Source: Clostridiales bacterium
GTDB taxonomy: Bacteria > Bacillota > Clostridia > Christensenellales > Borkfalkiaceae
DNA: 64,000 nucleotides
Direction of reading: 5' to 3'
Assembly: GCA_023667345.1 (NCBI GenBank)
Contig: JAMPAF010000003.1
Coordinates: forward strand, 1-64,000
The stretch's first letter is position 1. Each line of letters opens with the position of its first letter. Of this stretch, positions 8,883 to 17,540 are shown piece after piece. The notes under the pieces were generated by a model. The model was given only the letters and a program-made list of their open reading frames with translations. It was not told where the DNA came from and did no database searches. A program made the translations under genes and the position numbers.

Positions 8883-10529
8883 TTACTCCAAGCTTACCAT
8901 ATAATAATAAACGGGCTGACCGCCGAAGTGGAAATCTACCTCGCAGTCGGGGAAGGTTTCCGCAACCTTAGCCGCAAGCGCTTCCGCCGCGCTTTCGTCT
9001 ACCCCCTCGCCGTAGTAGAGGGTTATCATCTCGTGCTCGGCGTTCTTCATTTTTCTTATCAATTCGAGCGTCGTGTCGTCGATATTCGTGCCCTTCGCCA
9101 AAATCTTTTTGGAGTTGAGCCCGATAATGTCGCCCTCTTTGAGCTTGAAGCCGTTCATCGTGGTGTTGCGCACCGCGTACGTGACCTGACCCGCCGCAAC
9201 ATTGTCTATCGCGTGCGTCATATTAGTCTTGTTTTCGGGCACGCTTTCGTCGGGATTGAACACGAGCGCCGCCGCAATGCCCTGCGGCACGTTTTTGGTG
9301 GGGATAACGTGTATGGTGCGGTTGTTCACAAGCCCCTTTGCCTGCTCCGCCGCCAAAATTATGTTGGAATTGTTGGGGAACACGAACACGCTTGCGGCGT
9401 TTATCTTCTGCACCGCGTCGGCGATGTCCTGCGCCGAGGGGTTCATTGTCTGCCCGCCCTCGATTACGCGGTCGACCATAAGGTCCTTGAAAATTTCCGC
9501 CAAGCCCTCGCCCGCGCAGATGGCAAGCATGCCCATCTCCTTCTTCTCGGCTTCGAGCTTCTTCTTTAACTGCCTGTTCTCCTCTAACATATTCTCGATT
9601 TTAAGTCTGTCGAGCTCGCCCAATTCCAACGCGTATGTGAGCGCGATGCCGGGGGTGTTGGTGTGTACGTGCACCTTGATAAATTCCAAATCGCCTATGC
9701 AGATTACGCTGTCGCCTATGCCCATAAGCTTTTCTTTCAGCTTGTCGATATCGGCAAGCGTGGTCTGCGGCTTTAAGTTGATTACGAAAAATTCGGTGCA
9801 GTACGCGAACTCGATATCGCCCAAATCGAGATTTATGATATCCGAGTTGTCGTCGAAGTCGGGCTCCTTTTCCTTAACCTGCACCTCGGAGGGAATTTCG
9901 GTGCCGATATCCTCGCCCGAAATCGCCGCGAGGAAGCCGCGCATTATGGTCATAAGTCCCATGCCGCCGCTGTCGACGACGCCCGCCTTCTTTAATACGG
10001 GCAAAAGTTCGGGGGTCTGCGCCAACGCCTCGTCGCCGACGGCGATTAAAGCCTTTAAAAAGTCGACGAAGTCCTTGTTTTTCGAGGCAAGCTTACCCGC
10101 GCTCTCGCTCATAAGCCTTACGACGGTTAAGATAGTGCCCTCTTTGGGAATGGAAACGGCGGAATACGCAACCTTTGTGCCCGCCTCTATCGCCTTTGCG
10201 AAAGTTTTTGTATCAAAAGTTTCCTTGCAGTCCTTGACGACCGAGCAAATTCCCCTGAAAATCTGGGAAGATATTACGCCCGAGTTGCCCCTCGCACCGC
10301 GGAGCGCGCCTTTTGAAACGGCGTCGCAAATCTCCTGAAAGCGGTTGGAAGAGCACGCATTCATCTCCTTTACCGCCGACTGCAACGTGAGCGACATATT
10401 GGTACCCGTATCTCCGTCGGGTACCGGAAAAACGTTAAGGGCGTCAATCTTTGCCCTGTTTATTTCAAGCATTCTTGCACCGGAAGCAACCATTTTGCGG
10501 AATTCGGTGCTATTAACGGTTTTTTGCAT
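8883..10529 (-). CDS. fakA: DAK2-domain fatty acid kinase catalytic protein (FakA/YloV)
   Basis: 548 residues, the family's usual length. The N-terminal DegV-partner kinase domain has the nucleotide/Mg motif PVPDGDTGTNM (about 36-46), GARGNSGVI and DSGGMG. FakA phosphorylates fatty acids held by a FakB (DegV-family) protein so that they enter phospholipid synthesis; no fakB is in the window. The ATG at 10529 has AAAGGAG seven bases upstream. It follows the Asp23-family gene as in Bacillus (yloU-yloV), but a 240-base gap containing a structured RNA lies between them, so fakA may be expressed from the RNA's promoter. Confidence 0.92.
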   Translation of the reverse strand: MQKTVNSTEFRKMVASGARMLEINRAKIDALNVFPVPDGDTGTNMSLTLQSAVKEMNACSSNRFQEICDAVSKGALRGARGNSGVISSQIFRGICSVVKDCKETFDTKTFAKAIEAGTKVAYSAVSIPKEGTILTVVRLMSESAGKLASKNKDFVDFLKALIAVGDEALAQTPELLPVLKKAGVVDSGGMGLMTIMRGFLAAISGEDIGTEIPSEVQVKEKEPDFDDNSDIINLDLGDIEFAYCTEFFVINLKPQTTLADIDKLKEKLMGIGDSVICIGDLEFIKVHVHTNTPGIALTYALELGELDRLKIENMLEENRQLKKKLEAEKKEMGMLAICAGEGLAEIFKDLMVDRVIEGGQTMNPSAQDIADAVQKINAASVFVFPNNSNIILAAEQAKGLVNNRTIHVIPTKNVPQGIAAALVFNPDESVPENKTNMTHAIDNVAAGQVTYAVRNTTMNGFKLKEGDIIGLNSKKILAKGTNIDDTTLELIRKMKNAEHEMITLYYGEGVDESAAEALAAKVAETFPDCEVDFHFGGQPVYYYMVSLE

Positions 10530-10541
10530 ATAACTCCTTTC

Positions 10542-10715
10542 TCGTCGATTTCTTTTGCTTGGGGCGCAAAATAAATCCGACGAATTTGAGGGCGTTGCCC
10601 TTGCCGCGCGATAAATTTAAGCCCTCTATTATTAGAAATCGCGCGGCTTTACCTACTGAGGCGCAGGTATGCGCAAATTGGGTCGCGCTGCGGAAAAGCG
10701 CGGTTTTCCTTGCTA
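10542..10715 (-). ncRNA. Candidate structured RNA, copy 1 (fakA leader)
   Basis: About 170 nt on the fakA strand, closely matching the element at 35949-36130 (plus). Shared 5' part: ACGTAGCAAG, a CGCGC/GCGCG hairpin, CCCAATTT, a GCGCA/TGCGC hairpin and CTCAGTAGGT. Then come a long hairpin (GCCGCGCGAT/ATCGCGCGGC) and GGGCAACGCCC followed by AAATTCGT. The long stem differs completely in sequence from the other copy yet pairs in both. Here the 3' end is a hairpin (about 10542-10584) directly before the fakA Shine-Dalgarno. I could not assign it to a known RNA class. Confidence 0.6.
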
Positions 10716-10718
10716 CGT

Positions 10719-10747
10719 TTATTATTTTTTAACAGTATATTTCACAA
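10719..10747 (-). promoter_or_regulatory. Promoter of candidate RNA copy 1
   Basis: TTGTGA (10742-10747), 17 bases, TAATAA (10719-10724) on the minus strand, starting transcription about where similarity to copy 2 begins. In copy 2, TAATAT occupies the same distance from the shared ACGTAGCAAG. Confidence 0.55.
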
Positions 10748-10748
10748 C

Positions 10749-10785
10749 AAAAGGGAGTTAAACTAAATTTTTACAGTTTAACTCC
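10749..10785 (-). terminator. Terminator hairpin overlapping the asp23-family stop codon
   Basis: GGAGTTAAACT and AGTTTAACTCC form an 11-bp stem that includes the last codons and stop of the upstream gene, followed by CTTTTGTTGT on the minus strand. The T-run is imperfect. Confidence 0.55.
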
Positions 10786-11118
10786 TATGATATTAACGTT
10801 TACGGTGTCCACAATCATACCCGTAAACTTTTCAACTTTATATTTAATTCCTTCTTTTAAGCTCTCGGCGACAGCGTTTATGGAAACGCCGTACTTTATT
10901 ACCACATAAACGTCGATAAAAATTCTGTCGCCGCTGGTGACTACTTTAACGCCCTTGCCCGACTGCTTTTTGAGTAGTTCGGACATAGAGTCGGTAAAGC
11001 GGCGCGCAACGGTGTCGACAATTCCGTAGCACTCTAAGGCGGCGTTTGCCGCCACCTTTGCTATAGCCAAATCGGATATCGAAATTTTACCGTACACGTT
11101 GCTTGTATTAACCGACAT
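10771..11118 (-). CDS. Asp23/Gls24 family envelope stress protein (YloU)
   Basis: 115 residues from ATG 11118 (MSVNTSNVYGKISISD), chosen over a longer frame because AAAGGA lies 7-8 bases upstream. The family core is visible: IAKVAANAALECYGIVD followed by a VKVV...IDVYVVIKYGV strand pattern. Members are cytoplasmic or membrane-associated and are linked to envelope stress and, next to fakA, to fatty acid uptake. It is divergent from rpmB, with both promoters in the 270-base gap, as in Bacillus. Confidence 0.88.
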   Translation of the reverse strand: MSVNTSNVYGKISISDLAIAKVAANAALECYGIVDTVARRFTDSMSELLKKQSGKGVKVVTSGDRIFIDVYVVIKYGVSINAVAESLKEGIKYKVEKFTGMIVDTVNVNIIGVKL

Positions 11119-11161
11119 AGATATATCCTTTGACAGAGAAAAACACTGTCCATTTAAATTA

Positions 11162-11190
11162 ATTTTAAACCGTTTCTCACATTTTTGCAA
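11162..11190 (-). promoter_or_regulatory. Promoter of the asp23-family gene
   Basis: TTGCAA (11185-11190), 17 bases, TAAAAT (11162-11167) on the minus strand. Confidence 0.7.
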
Positions 11191-11282
11191 GTATTTTATT
11201 GCTGTTAGCCGTTTTTTTATGCTCTGCCATAAATTTATTTTGAATAATCTTAAAAAAAATTAGTCGTTTTGCGTTTTTTTGT

Positions 11283-11311
11283 TTGATTTTTTTAAAACGC
11301 CGTGATATTAT
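11283..11311 (+). promoter_or_regulatory. Promoter of rpmB
   Basis: TTGATT (11283-11288), 17 bases, TATTAT (11306-11311), followed by an ~80-base leader ending in GGGAGGAAAG before the ATG. Confidence 0.7.
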
Positions 11312-11391
11312 AAGTGAGCTGTATGAAAGATGCGGCGTTATTTTTAACCTTTAAATGAGAAATATCCTATAAAATCGGGAGGAAAGATATT

Positions 11392-11577
11392 ATGTCCAGA
11401 GTTTGCAGCGTATGCGGAAAGGGTCAGACGTCGGGTAACAACGTCAGCCACTCCAAGAGAAGAACGAGAAGAACGTTTAAAGCTAACGTTCAGAAAGTCA
11501 ATTACGTCAATGCGGAAGGCAAAGCCGTAAACGGTTACGTTTGCACCCGTTGCCTTAAAACCGTGGAAAGAGCGTAA
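11392..11577 (+). CDS. rpmB: 50S ribosomal protein L28
   Basis: A 61-residue L28 starting MSRVCSVCGKGQTSGNNVSH. The CxxC pair near the N-terminus and a second pair (CTRCLK) near the C-terminus make this the zinc-binding form. GGGAGG is well spaced from the ATG. It is divergent from the Asp23-family gene and ends at a strong terminator shared with the convergent LRR lipoprotein gene. Confidence 0.97.
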   Translation: MSRVCSVCGKGQTSGNNVSHSKRRTRRTFKANVQKVNYVNAEGKAVNGYVCTRCLKTVERA

Positions 11578-11593
11578 AAAATTAAACCGTATA

Positions 11594-11626
11594 AAAAGCG
11601 CGGAGCAAATTTTGCTCCGCGCTTTT
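11594..11626. terminator. Bidirectional terminator between rpmB and the LRR lipoprotein gene
   Basis: AAGCGCGGAGCAAA pairs with TTTGCTCCGCGCTT, with T-rich tails on both strands. Confidence 0.9.
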
Positions 11627-11634
11627 ATTTTACT

Positions 11635-12432
11635 TTAAAACTCCGCGTCGTAGTGCATCTTCACTCCGCCGCTCATAACCGTGCTCTTTTCGAGGCGGTT
11701 TTCCTTTTTACTGCCCGAGTTGTTCTCGTCGTCTACCATATTAAAGAAATAAACGTCGTCCCACTGCGCCTCGCTTCCCGCAAAATAGATATCGGAAATA
11801 AAGTTGCCCGCGAGCGCCGTATCGCGAATCTTTGTAATACTCGCGCTCAAATACACCTTAGTAAGCGCCGTGTCGGTGTAAGTGTTACCTCCCTGATTGT
11901 AAACGGGGTTGCAGAAAACCATATCCTCCAGCACGGTTATATCTGCCTTGACCACCGCCTTTTCAAGCGAGGAACAGCTATAAAAAGCCATCGTCTCCAA
12001 AGTAGTAACACTTTCCGGAATAGTAATTTCGGTAAGAGATTTGCACGCGCCGAACGCACGGTTCCCTATAAAATTGACGCTCTCGGGGATAGTGAACGAT
12101 TTAAAATTGCAAAAGACAAACGCGCGCTCGCCTAACTTTTCGACCGTATCGGGCAGAGTTAAACTTTCGAGGTTGTAGCACTGCATAAACGCGCCTTCGC
12201 CTATCTCCTTTACGGGCAGGAGCTCGCCTCCCTCTTCGGCGGAGTAACTCGCGGGCACTTCGTAACTTGTAAGCCCGAGCTTGTCGCCCGAAACGCCGCT
12301 TACTATGTAGTAGTCGCCGCCTTCCGACAGCTTGTACTCGACGTACGCCTTGCCCGTTTTACAGCCGCCGAACGAGACAGTAGAACAAATGCCGACCGCG
12401 GCTATCGCGGCGGCGCAGATAAACTTTTTCAT
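11635..12432 (-). CDS. BspA-type leucine-rich-repeat lipoprotein
   Basis: 265 residues with a signal peptide and lipobox FGGC (Cys about 24). The central region carries LRR_5/BspA repeats of about 22-23 residues, recognisable as IGEGAFMQCYNLESLTLPD, LGERAFVFCNFKSFTIPESV and IGNRAFGACKSLTEITIPESV. Such proteins are surface adhesins or binding modules in gut bacteria; the ligand is unknown. It is inserted, with a dipeptidase, between thiN and rpmB, genes that are adjacent in Bacillus. Confidence 0.85.
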   Translation of the reverse strand: MKKFICAAAIAAVGICSTVSFGGCKTGKAYVEYKLSEGGDYYIVSGVSGDKLGLTSYEVPASYSAEEGGELLPVKEIGEGAFMQCYNLESLTLPDTVEKLGERAFVFCNFKSFTIPESVNFIGNRAFGACKSLTEITIPESVTTLETMAFYSCSSLEKAVVKADITVLEDMVFCNPVYNQGGNTYTDTALTKVYLSASITKIRDTALAGNFISDIYFAGSEAQWDDVYFFNMVDDENNSGSKKENRLEKSTVMSGGVKMHYDAEF

Positions 12433-12482
12433 AACGGATATATTTTAGCATATCCGCACGCATTTTGCAACGGAATTTGGTA

Positions 12483-12730
12483 AATTCAGAATTATGAATG
12501 TAGAATGTAGAATGAAGGTCGGATTATTTAAAATAATTTATTCTTCGGTTTAACCTTCCCCTTAGGGGGAAGGTGTCGCAACCGCAAGGTTGGGACGGAT
12601 GAGGGGTTAGCGCGTTCAACCCAACCAACCCCTCATTCGGCTTGACCTAATCGGTCAACCCACCTTCCCCCTAAGGGGAAGGTCGTATTGCGGTTGGATT
12701 TAATTCTGAATTCTGAATTCTTAATTCCCC
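12483..12730. repeat. Composite repeat block
   Basis: AT-rich end arrays flank an inverted pair: CCTTCCCCTTAGGGGGAAGG with hairpin and GACGGATGAGGGG, then CCCCTCATTCGGC...CCTTCCCCCTAAGGGGAAGG. It fills the whole gap between the LRR gene and the dipeptidase stop. Confidence 0.8.
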
Positions 12731-13678
12731 TCACCCGACAACTTCCTTAAACACTCTTAAAAAATTGCCGCGGGCAAGCTTTTCCAAAACCCGACCGCTT
12801 AATCCCCCGTCGGAAAAATATTCAAATAGAGCTGGCACGAGAGTGCAGTCGGCAAGCTCGTCATAGGGAGGTATTCCGTCGAAATCGCTCCCCAACGCGG
12901 GCACGTCCTCGCCGCCGACCTTAATCAAATGCTTTAAATGCGCAAGCAGCCCCGAAAACGCGCTTTCGCCGCCGATAAAATCGCGGCAGTAATTCAGCCC
13001 GACAACCCCGCCCTTGTCGGCGATTTTTTTAATCTGCATATCGGTTAAATTGCGGCTGACGTTATGCACCGCCGCGCAGTTGGAATGGCTGGCGACAATC
13101 GGCGCGGTCGAGAGGGCGAGCGCGTCCCCGACCCCGCCGTCGGAAAGGTGGGAAATATCTATTATCATGCGGTTTTCGTTTAACGCCGCCACAGCTTCTT
13201 TGCCCGCCTCGGTGAGCCCGCGCGCTTCCCGCTTTTCAAACTCGGGCACGCCCCCCTTGAAAATTAGGTTGGGATATGCGAACGCGTTGGCAAAGTTCCA
13301 CACGGGCGAAGCCATTTTAACGCCGAGCGAGGCAAGCTTTTTTATGCCGCCCGCGCCGTTTAAAAACCCGAAATTTTCGACGGTGAGTATTGCCGCGATT
13401 TTGCCCTCTTTTTCGGCTTTTTCGAAGTCGGAATAGCGTTCGACGGGCAATATTAGGGGGTCAACCGCAATTTGGGCATTATAATACGCCGCAAACCTTT
13501 CAAAGTCTGCGGCGGCGTTTTCCCCTTGCGTAAAGAGCGCGAAGCACTGCGCGGCGCACCCCGATTTTTTAAGTTTTAAGGTATTGACCTGCCCCGCGAA
13601 CGAGGCGAATTCGCCACCCCTTTTACAGCTTTCGGTAACACTGTCGCAGTGCAAATCTATATACTTTATTTTCGGCAT
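12731..13678 (-). CDS. Membrane-dipeptidase family (M19) peptidase
   Basis: 315 residues without a signal peptide, so cytoplasmic. Metal-site motifs of the M19 amidohydrolase fold are present: HCDS near residue 10 (HxD), a Glu in ILTVENFG, DISHLSDGG, ASHSNCAAVHNVSRNLTD and SDFDGIP. It hydrolyses dipeptides, perhaps including D-amino-acid dipeptides from peptidoglycan turnover (family inference). AAGGAAG lies somewhat far (about 13 bases) from the ATG. It runs in the same direction as thiN but is not part of the conserved Firmicutes cluster. Confidence 0.88.
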   Translation of the reverse strand: MPKIKYIDLHCDSVTESCKRGGEFASFAGQVNTLKLKKSGCAAQCFALFTQGENAAADFERFAAYYNAQIAVDPLILPVERYSDFEKAEKEGKIAAILTVENFGFLNGAGGIKKLASLGVKMASPVWNFANAFAYPNLIFKGGVPEFEKREARGLTEAGKEAVAALNENRMIIDISHLSDGGVGDALALSTAPIVASHSNCAAVHNVSRNLTDMQIKKIADKGGVVGLNYCRDFIGGESAFSGLLAHLKHLIKVGGEDVPALGSDFDGIPPYDELADCTLVPALFEYFSDGGLSGRVLEKLARGNFLRVFKEVVG

Positions 13679-13730
13679 ATGAGTTTTAAAATCTTCCTTA
13701 AAGGTTTGGGCGGTTTAATGCAGATAATGG

Positions 13731-14339
13731 TCATACTTCACCTCTGTTGACGAAAATTAAAGCGCAATCGTTATCCCCGACCGTCACATAAGCCGTATCG
13801 CTTTCGGCGATATTGGAAATGCCGCGGCACTCGCCGTAGCCGATTTTTTCGGGATAGGCGTACTTGCACCCTTTACTTTCCATTATATGCACGACGCCGC
13901 CGAAAGGTAACAACGAAAATGTTTTTCCGCGGTTTCCGCTCAAATCTATCTTCCCGCCGCCCAAAAACGCGACGGTGTTTTTATCTATCATCTTTGCCGC
14001 AATGCCCCGCGAAAAAGCCGCGTATAAAAGGTGCAGATTGCCCATAAAATGGTCGTACCTGCCGCCGAAGCCGCCGTAAATTTCGACCTCGTCAACCCCC
14101 TTTGCAAGCAGTTTGAAAAGCGCGATTTCGCCGTCGGTAAAGTCCTTTTCGCTCGGATAAATCTCGCTCGGCGGCGGGTCGGGAACAAAGTCCAAGCTGT
14201 CGAAATCGCCCACGTTTTCGTCGATTTTAACCTTGCCGCGAGCCCACCTGTAAGCGCCGTCGCAACAGACGACGAACGCGTTTTCGCAGTCGATTTTACC
14301 GCCGTACGGCGTGCCGTTCAAAAGCAGAATCCCCTTCAA
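13731..14339 (-). CDS. thiN: Thiamine pyrophosphokinase
   Basis: 202 residues. It transfers pyrophosphate from ATP to thiamine to make TPP. CCDGAYRWA, GDFDSLDF, PSEKDFTD and the GGFGGRYDHFMGNLHLL block are family hallmarks. The start is a TTG at 14339 that overlaps the rpe stop (TTGA), with AAGGGGCG upstream; a longer frame would only read through rpe. This start gives the normal length. Same order as in Bacillus (rpe-thiN). Confidence 0.92.
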   Translation of the reverse strand: MKGILLLNGTPYGGKIDCENAFVVCCDGAYRWARGKVKIDENVGDFDSLDFVPDPPPSEIYPSEKDFTDGEIALFKLLAKGVDEVEIYGGFGGRYDHFMGNLHLLYAAFSRGIAAKMIDKNTVAFLGGGKIDLSGNRGKTFSLLPFGGVVHIMESKGCKYAYPEKIGYGECRGISNIAESDTAYVTVGDNDCALIFVNRGEV

Positions 14340-15013
14340 TTTTCGCCCCTTATCTTTAAAATCGCCCCGCGCATATCGGGCGCGCCGAACACTGCCGAAC
14401 CCGCGACCAAAACGTTTGCGCCCGCCGCGCGTATCTCCTCCGCATTGCCGCACGTAACCCCGCCGTCAATCTCGATATCTAAGTCGTTTTTGCCGATAGA
14501 TGAAGCATATTCCCGCACCTTTTTAACGTTTTCGAGCGACGAGGGTATGAATTTCTGCCCGCCATAGCCGGGGAAAACCGACATTATAAGCACCGTATCG
14601 CAGTCCGCTATAACGCCGAAAATGCGCTCCGCCGGGGTGTCGGGATTTATTACCGCGCCGCACTTTACGCCGTAGGATTTTATGAGCGCGAGCGTCTCTT
14701 TAAGGTAAGTCGGCGAGATTTTTTCGCACGCCTCGAAATGCACGGTTATGATATCCGCGCCCGCTTCCGCGAAGAATTTTATCTGCGTTTTGGGGTGCTC
14801 AATCATGAGGTGCACGTCGAGGGGGAGTTTGGTTATTTTGCGGATATTTTTTACCATTTGCCCGCCGAAGGTTATGGGCTCGACGAACGAGCCGTCCATA
14901 ACGTCGCAGTGCACCAAATCGGCGCCCGCCTCTTCGATTTTTTTGATTGCCTCGCCCATCGCCGAAAAGTCGGCGGAAAGTATCGAAGGCGCAACCTTTA
15001 CTTTATCGTTCAT
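14336..15013 (-). CDS. rpe: Ribulose-phosphate 3-epimerase
   Basis: 225 residues. It interconverts ribulose-5-P and xylulose-5-P in the pentose phosphate pathway. TIM-barrel motifs APSILSADF, HCDVMDG, DVHLMIEHP, MSVFPGYGGQKFI and DIEIDGGV carry the metal and phosphate ligands. ATG 15013 is preferred, with TGAGGAC upstream. Stop and thiN start overlap. In Bacillus, prpC-prkC-rsgA precede rpe; here a repeat block occupies that place. Confidence 0.95.
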   Translation of the reverse strand: MNDKVKVAPSILSADFSAMGEAIKKIEEAGADLVHCDVMDGSFVEPITFGGQMVKNIRKITKLPLDVHLMIEHPKTQIKFFAEAGADIITVHFEACEKISPTYLKETLALIKSYGVKCGAVINPDTPAERIFGVIADCDTVLIMSVFPGYGGQKFIPSSLENVKKVREYASSIGKNDLDIEIDGGVTCGNAEEIRAAGANVLVAGSAVFGAPDMRGAILKIRGEN

Positions 15014-15029
15014 AATTTTTGTCCTCATT

Positions 15030-15300
15030 GTGACCTTCCCCTTAGGGGGAAGGCAGTGGTGTACGACGTCATTGCGAGGGCACTTGTGCCCGTGGCAATC
15101 CAGAAGAACAATGAGTAGATTTCGTAATTCTGGATTGCCGCGGTTGCTACGCTCCTACTGCGCTTCGCTCCGTGCGACCGCTACGCAACCTCGCAATGAC
15201 GGGTACCAACCCTCGCCTTCCACTTTTGAAGGGACGGGCAAGGGGGAAAGCAAGATTTAGGTCGAATTTTAATTCTTAATTCTTAATTCTGAATTTTTTC
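15030..15300. repeat. Composite repeat block at the rlmN 3' end
   Basis: The inverted pair GTCATTGCGAGGGC...GTGGCAATCCAGAAG and CTGGATTGCCGCGG...CTCGCAATGAC lies inside a CCTTCCCCTTAGGGG...AAGGGGGAAAGC pair and ends with AATTCTTAATTCTTAATTCTGAATT, which supplies the rlmN stop. Confidence 0.8.
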
Positions 15301-16323
15301 TATATAGCTTGCTCTTAATTGCCCGCAGGCGCCGCCTATATCCGCCCCCGTGCGCCTGCGCAAGGTCGCCGACAAGCCGCCCTTTTGCAAAAGCCCCAAA
15401 AAGCGGTAGGCTTGCTTTTCGCCCGCGGCGGCAAGCGCCCTTTCCTTTACCTCGTTCAGCCTTATCAAATTCACGTGGCAGGGCTTGCCCTTTAAAAGTT
15501 TTATCAGCGCGTCGGCGTGATTTTCGTCGCAGTTTTCGCCCTCGATGAGCGCGTACTCGAAAATATACCTCCGCCCCGTCTTATTAAAATAATTTTCGCA
15601 CGCCCGCAAAATTTCGTCAATAGTCCACTTGTTTGCAATCGGCATAGTGCGGACGCGCTCGCTATCCGTCGTCGAGTGCAACGACACGGTTAAATTTACG
15701 GGCAAGCCCTCGTCCGCCAAATCGTACATCTTATCCACAAGCCCGCACGTCGAAAGAGAAATGTTGCGCGCCGAAATGTTGACCCCCTCGGGCGAGGTAA
15801 CGTTCTTCAAAAACCCGACGACGTTTTCGTAGTTGTCGAGCGGCTCGCCGCTACCCATTAAAACTATGTTGGTAACGCCCCTCTCTTTGCCCTCGGCGTG
15901 CAGTGCGTTTACGACGAGCACCTGCGAAAGTATTTCGCCCGAGGTTAAATCGCGCACTCTGCCGCCGAGCGTGCTTGCGCAGAATTTGCAACCCATGCGG
16001 CACCCCACCTGCGTGGAAACGCACTGCGTATTGCCGTACTTGTACTTCATCAAAACGCCCTCTACAACGTTGCCGTCGGCGAGTGAAAACAGATACTTTT
16101 CGGTGCCGTCGGAAGAGGTGAGCGTCTTGATTATTTTAACGGGCTCGTCCTCGTACTCCTCCGAAAGCTTTTCGCGCAGCGGCGCGGGAATATTTATCTG
16201 AGAAATTTTTTTGCCGCGCATAAGCCCCGTGTTCAGTTGCTGTGCGCGGAACTTTTTTTCGCCGTATTCTTCTATTAAATTTTCAAGCTGTGAAAAGCTT
16301 AAATCCTGCAAAATCTTTTTCAT
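15283..16323 (-). CDS. rlmN: 23S rRNA (adenine-C2)/tRNA methyltransferase RlmN
   Basis: A 346-residue radical-SAM enzyme that methylates A2503 of 23S rRNA and A37 of some tRNAs. The cluster motif GCRMGCKFCAS (CxxxCxxC) is about 105-115, and GSGEPLDNY and SLHSTTD are present. The two mechanistic cysteines are plausible: one in the CxxxCxxC neighbourhood and the C-terminal one in IGGACGQLRAS. Its ATG overlaps the rsmB stop (ATGA). The C-terminal IQN-stop is encoded by the adjoining AT-rich repeat. Confidence 0.96.
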   Translation of the reverse strand: MKKILQDLSFSQLENLIEEYGEKKFRAQQLNTGLMRGKKISQINIPAPLREKLSEEYEDEPVKIIKTLTSSDGTEKYLFSLADGNVVEGVLMKYKYGNTQCVSTQVGCRMGCKFCASTLGGRVRDLTSGEILSQVLVVNALHAEGKERGVTNIVLMGSGEPLDNYENVVGFLKNVTSPEGVNISARNISLSTCGLVDKMYDLADEGLPVNLTVSLHSTTDSERVRTMPIANKWTIDEILRACENYFNKTGRRYIFEYALIEGENCDENHADALIKLLKGKPCHVNLIRLNEVKERALAAAGEKQAYRFLGLLQKGGLSATLRRRTGADIGGACGQLRASYIEKIQN

Positions 16324-17540
16324 TTTTTTGTAAAAGCCGTGAGATAGAACCCCGCGCCGAGCGATATGTGCGGCAGAAACTGCAACCCGTAATCCGTCAT
16401 CCTGTGTTCAAGCGGCGAGGTCGGAATTGATAGCGAAAAGTCGGGGTGGCTCTGCAAAAAGCCCACCGCAATGCTGTCGTTTTCCTCGGGAAGAACCGAG
16501 CAAGTCGAGTAGTACAGCGTGCCGCCGCTTTTTAAATAGCGCGCGCAGTTTGAAAGTATTGCCGCCTGCACTTTATTGAGCGCGGCGATATCCTCTTCCT
16601 TGCGGTTTAATTTGATGTCGGGGTTTTCGCCCATAACGCCGGTACCCGAACAGGGCACGTCGCACAGAACCGCGTCGAACGCGTTTTCGAACTCAGCGTT
16701 GAAATGCGAGCTGTCGCACGTAACCGCGGTCAGATTGTTCACGCCCATGCGCCGCGCGTAGTCGCGGATAAGCTGTGTGCGGTGCTCGTGCACCTCGCAC
16801 GAGACCACCTCCCCGCACTTTTCGGCGAGCGCAACCGACTTGCCGCCGGGCGCCGCGCAGGCGTCTAAAACGCGTTCGACGGGGGATATTGCGGCACTAA
16901 TCGCCACGGAACCCACCGACTGAAAGGTATAATCGCCCGCAAAAAAGCCCTCGTCGCGCACGAAATTAGGGAAAATGTACACGCCCTTAAACGGCGTATG
17001 AATATGTTCGGCGGCTAAATACCTCTCCTCGCCGCGCACAAACCGCACGCTGTTCCCCAAGGGCTGAAAGGTAAGTATTTTTTCCGCTTCCGCCTTGTAA
17101 CTGCGGCGCAGTTTTTTGACCAGCCAGACGGGCGTTGACCACTTTATTGCCATACCGTTCGCGCAATTTTCGTCGAAAACGGGTATTTTATAGCTACGAA
17201 GGAAGCTGTTTACGAAGCCCGCCGCGCCGCTTTTGCCCAATTTTTTAGTGAGCTCGACCGCGCTGTCCACCACCATATAGTCGTGCTTGCCCAAAAATTC
17301 AAGCATATACAGCGCGATTTTCAATATAATCCGCACCGAAAGTTTGGGCAAAGTTTTGGTATTTTCGGAAATTATATAGTTTAAATAGTAGTCCTTATCT
17401 AAAACTCCGTACACGGTTTTAATCGTTTTTGCGCGGTTTAACGGCTCTGTCGGGGTGTCGGAAATGGCTTGTTTTAAGTATTTGCCCCCCGAATATACCT
17501 TAACGAGTATCAGATAGGGGTCGCATAAGGGGTTAGTCAA
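16320..17540 (-). CDS. rsmB: 16S rRNA (cytosine-C5)-methyltransferase RsmB
   Basis: 406 residues: an N-terminal NusB-like helical domain, then a Rossmann methyltransferase. DACAAPGGKS (SAM), CDVPCSGTGVMGENPD and YSTCSVLPEEN supply the two catalytic cysteines. It methylates C967 of 16S rRNA. The start is a TTG at 17540 overlapping the fmt stop by eight bases; no in-frame ATG is nearby, so the exact start is less sure. Slightly shorter than typical (about 430-450). Confidence 0.94.
   Translation of the reverse strand: MTNPLCDPYLILVKVYSGGKYLKQAISDTPTEPLNRAKTIKTVYGVLDKDYYLNYIISENTKTLPKLSVRIILKIALYMLEFLGKHDYMVVDSAVELTKKLGKSGAAGFVNSFLRSYKIPVFDENCANGMAIKWSTPVWLVKKLRRSYKAEAEKILTFQPLGNSVRFVRGEERYLAAEHIHTPFKGVYIFPNFVRDEGFFAGDYTFQSVGSVAISAAISPVERVLDACAAPGGKSVALAEKCGEVVSCEVHEHRTQLIRDYARRMGVNNLTAVTCDSSHFNAEFENAFDAVLCDVPCSGTGVMGENPDIKLNRKEEDIAALNKVQAAILSNCARYLKSGGTLYYSTCSVLPEENDSIAVGFLQSHPDFSLSIPTSPLEHRMTDYGLQFLPHISLGAGFYLTAFTKK

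Noticed and set aside
9202..10338. A 378-codon open frame on the plus strand opposite fakA
   Set aside because: It is the antisense shadow of a well-recognised gene. Its protein is Ser/Cys/Ile-rich with no motif and no SD.
14340..14453. Longer thiN start inside rpe
   Set aside because: The extra residues are Arg/Gly-rich out-of-frame translation of rpe; the TTG at 14339 overlapping the rpe stop has a good SD.
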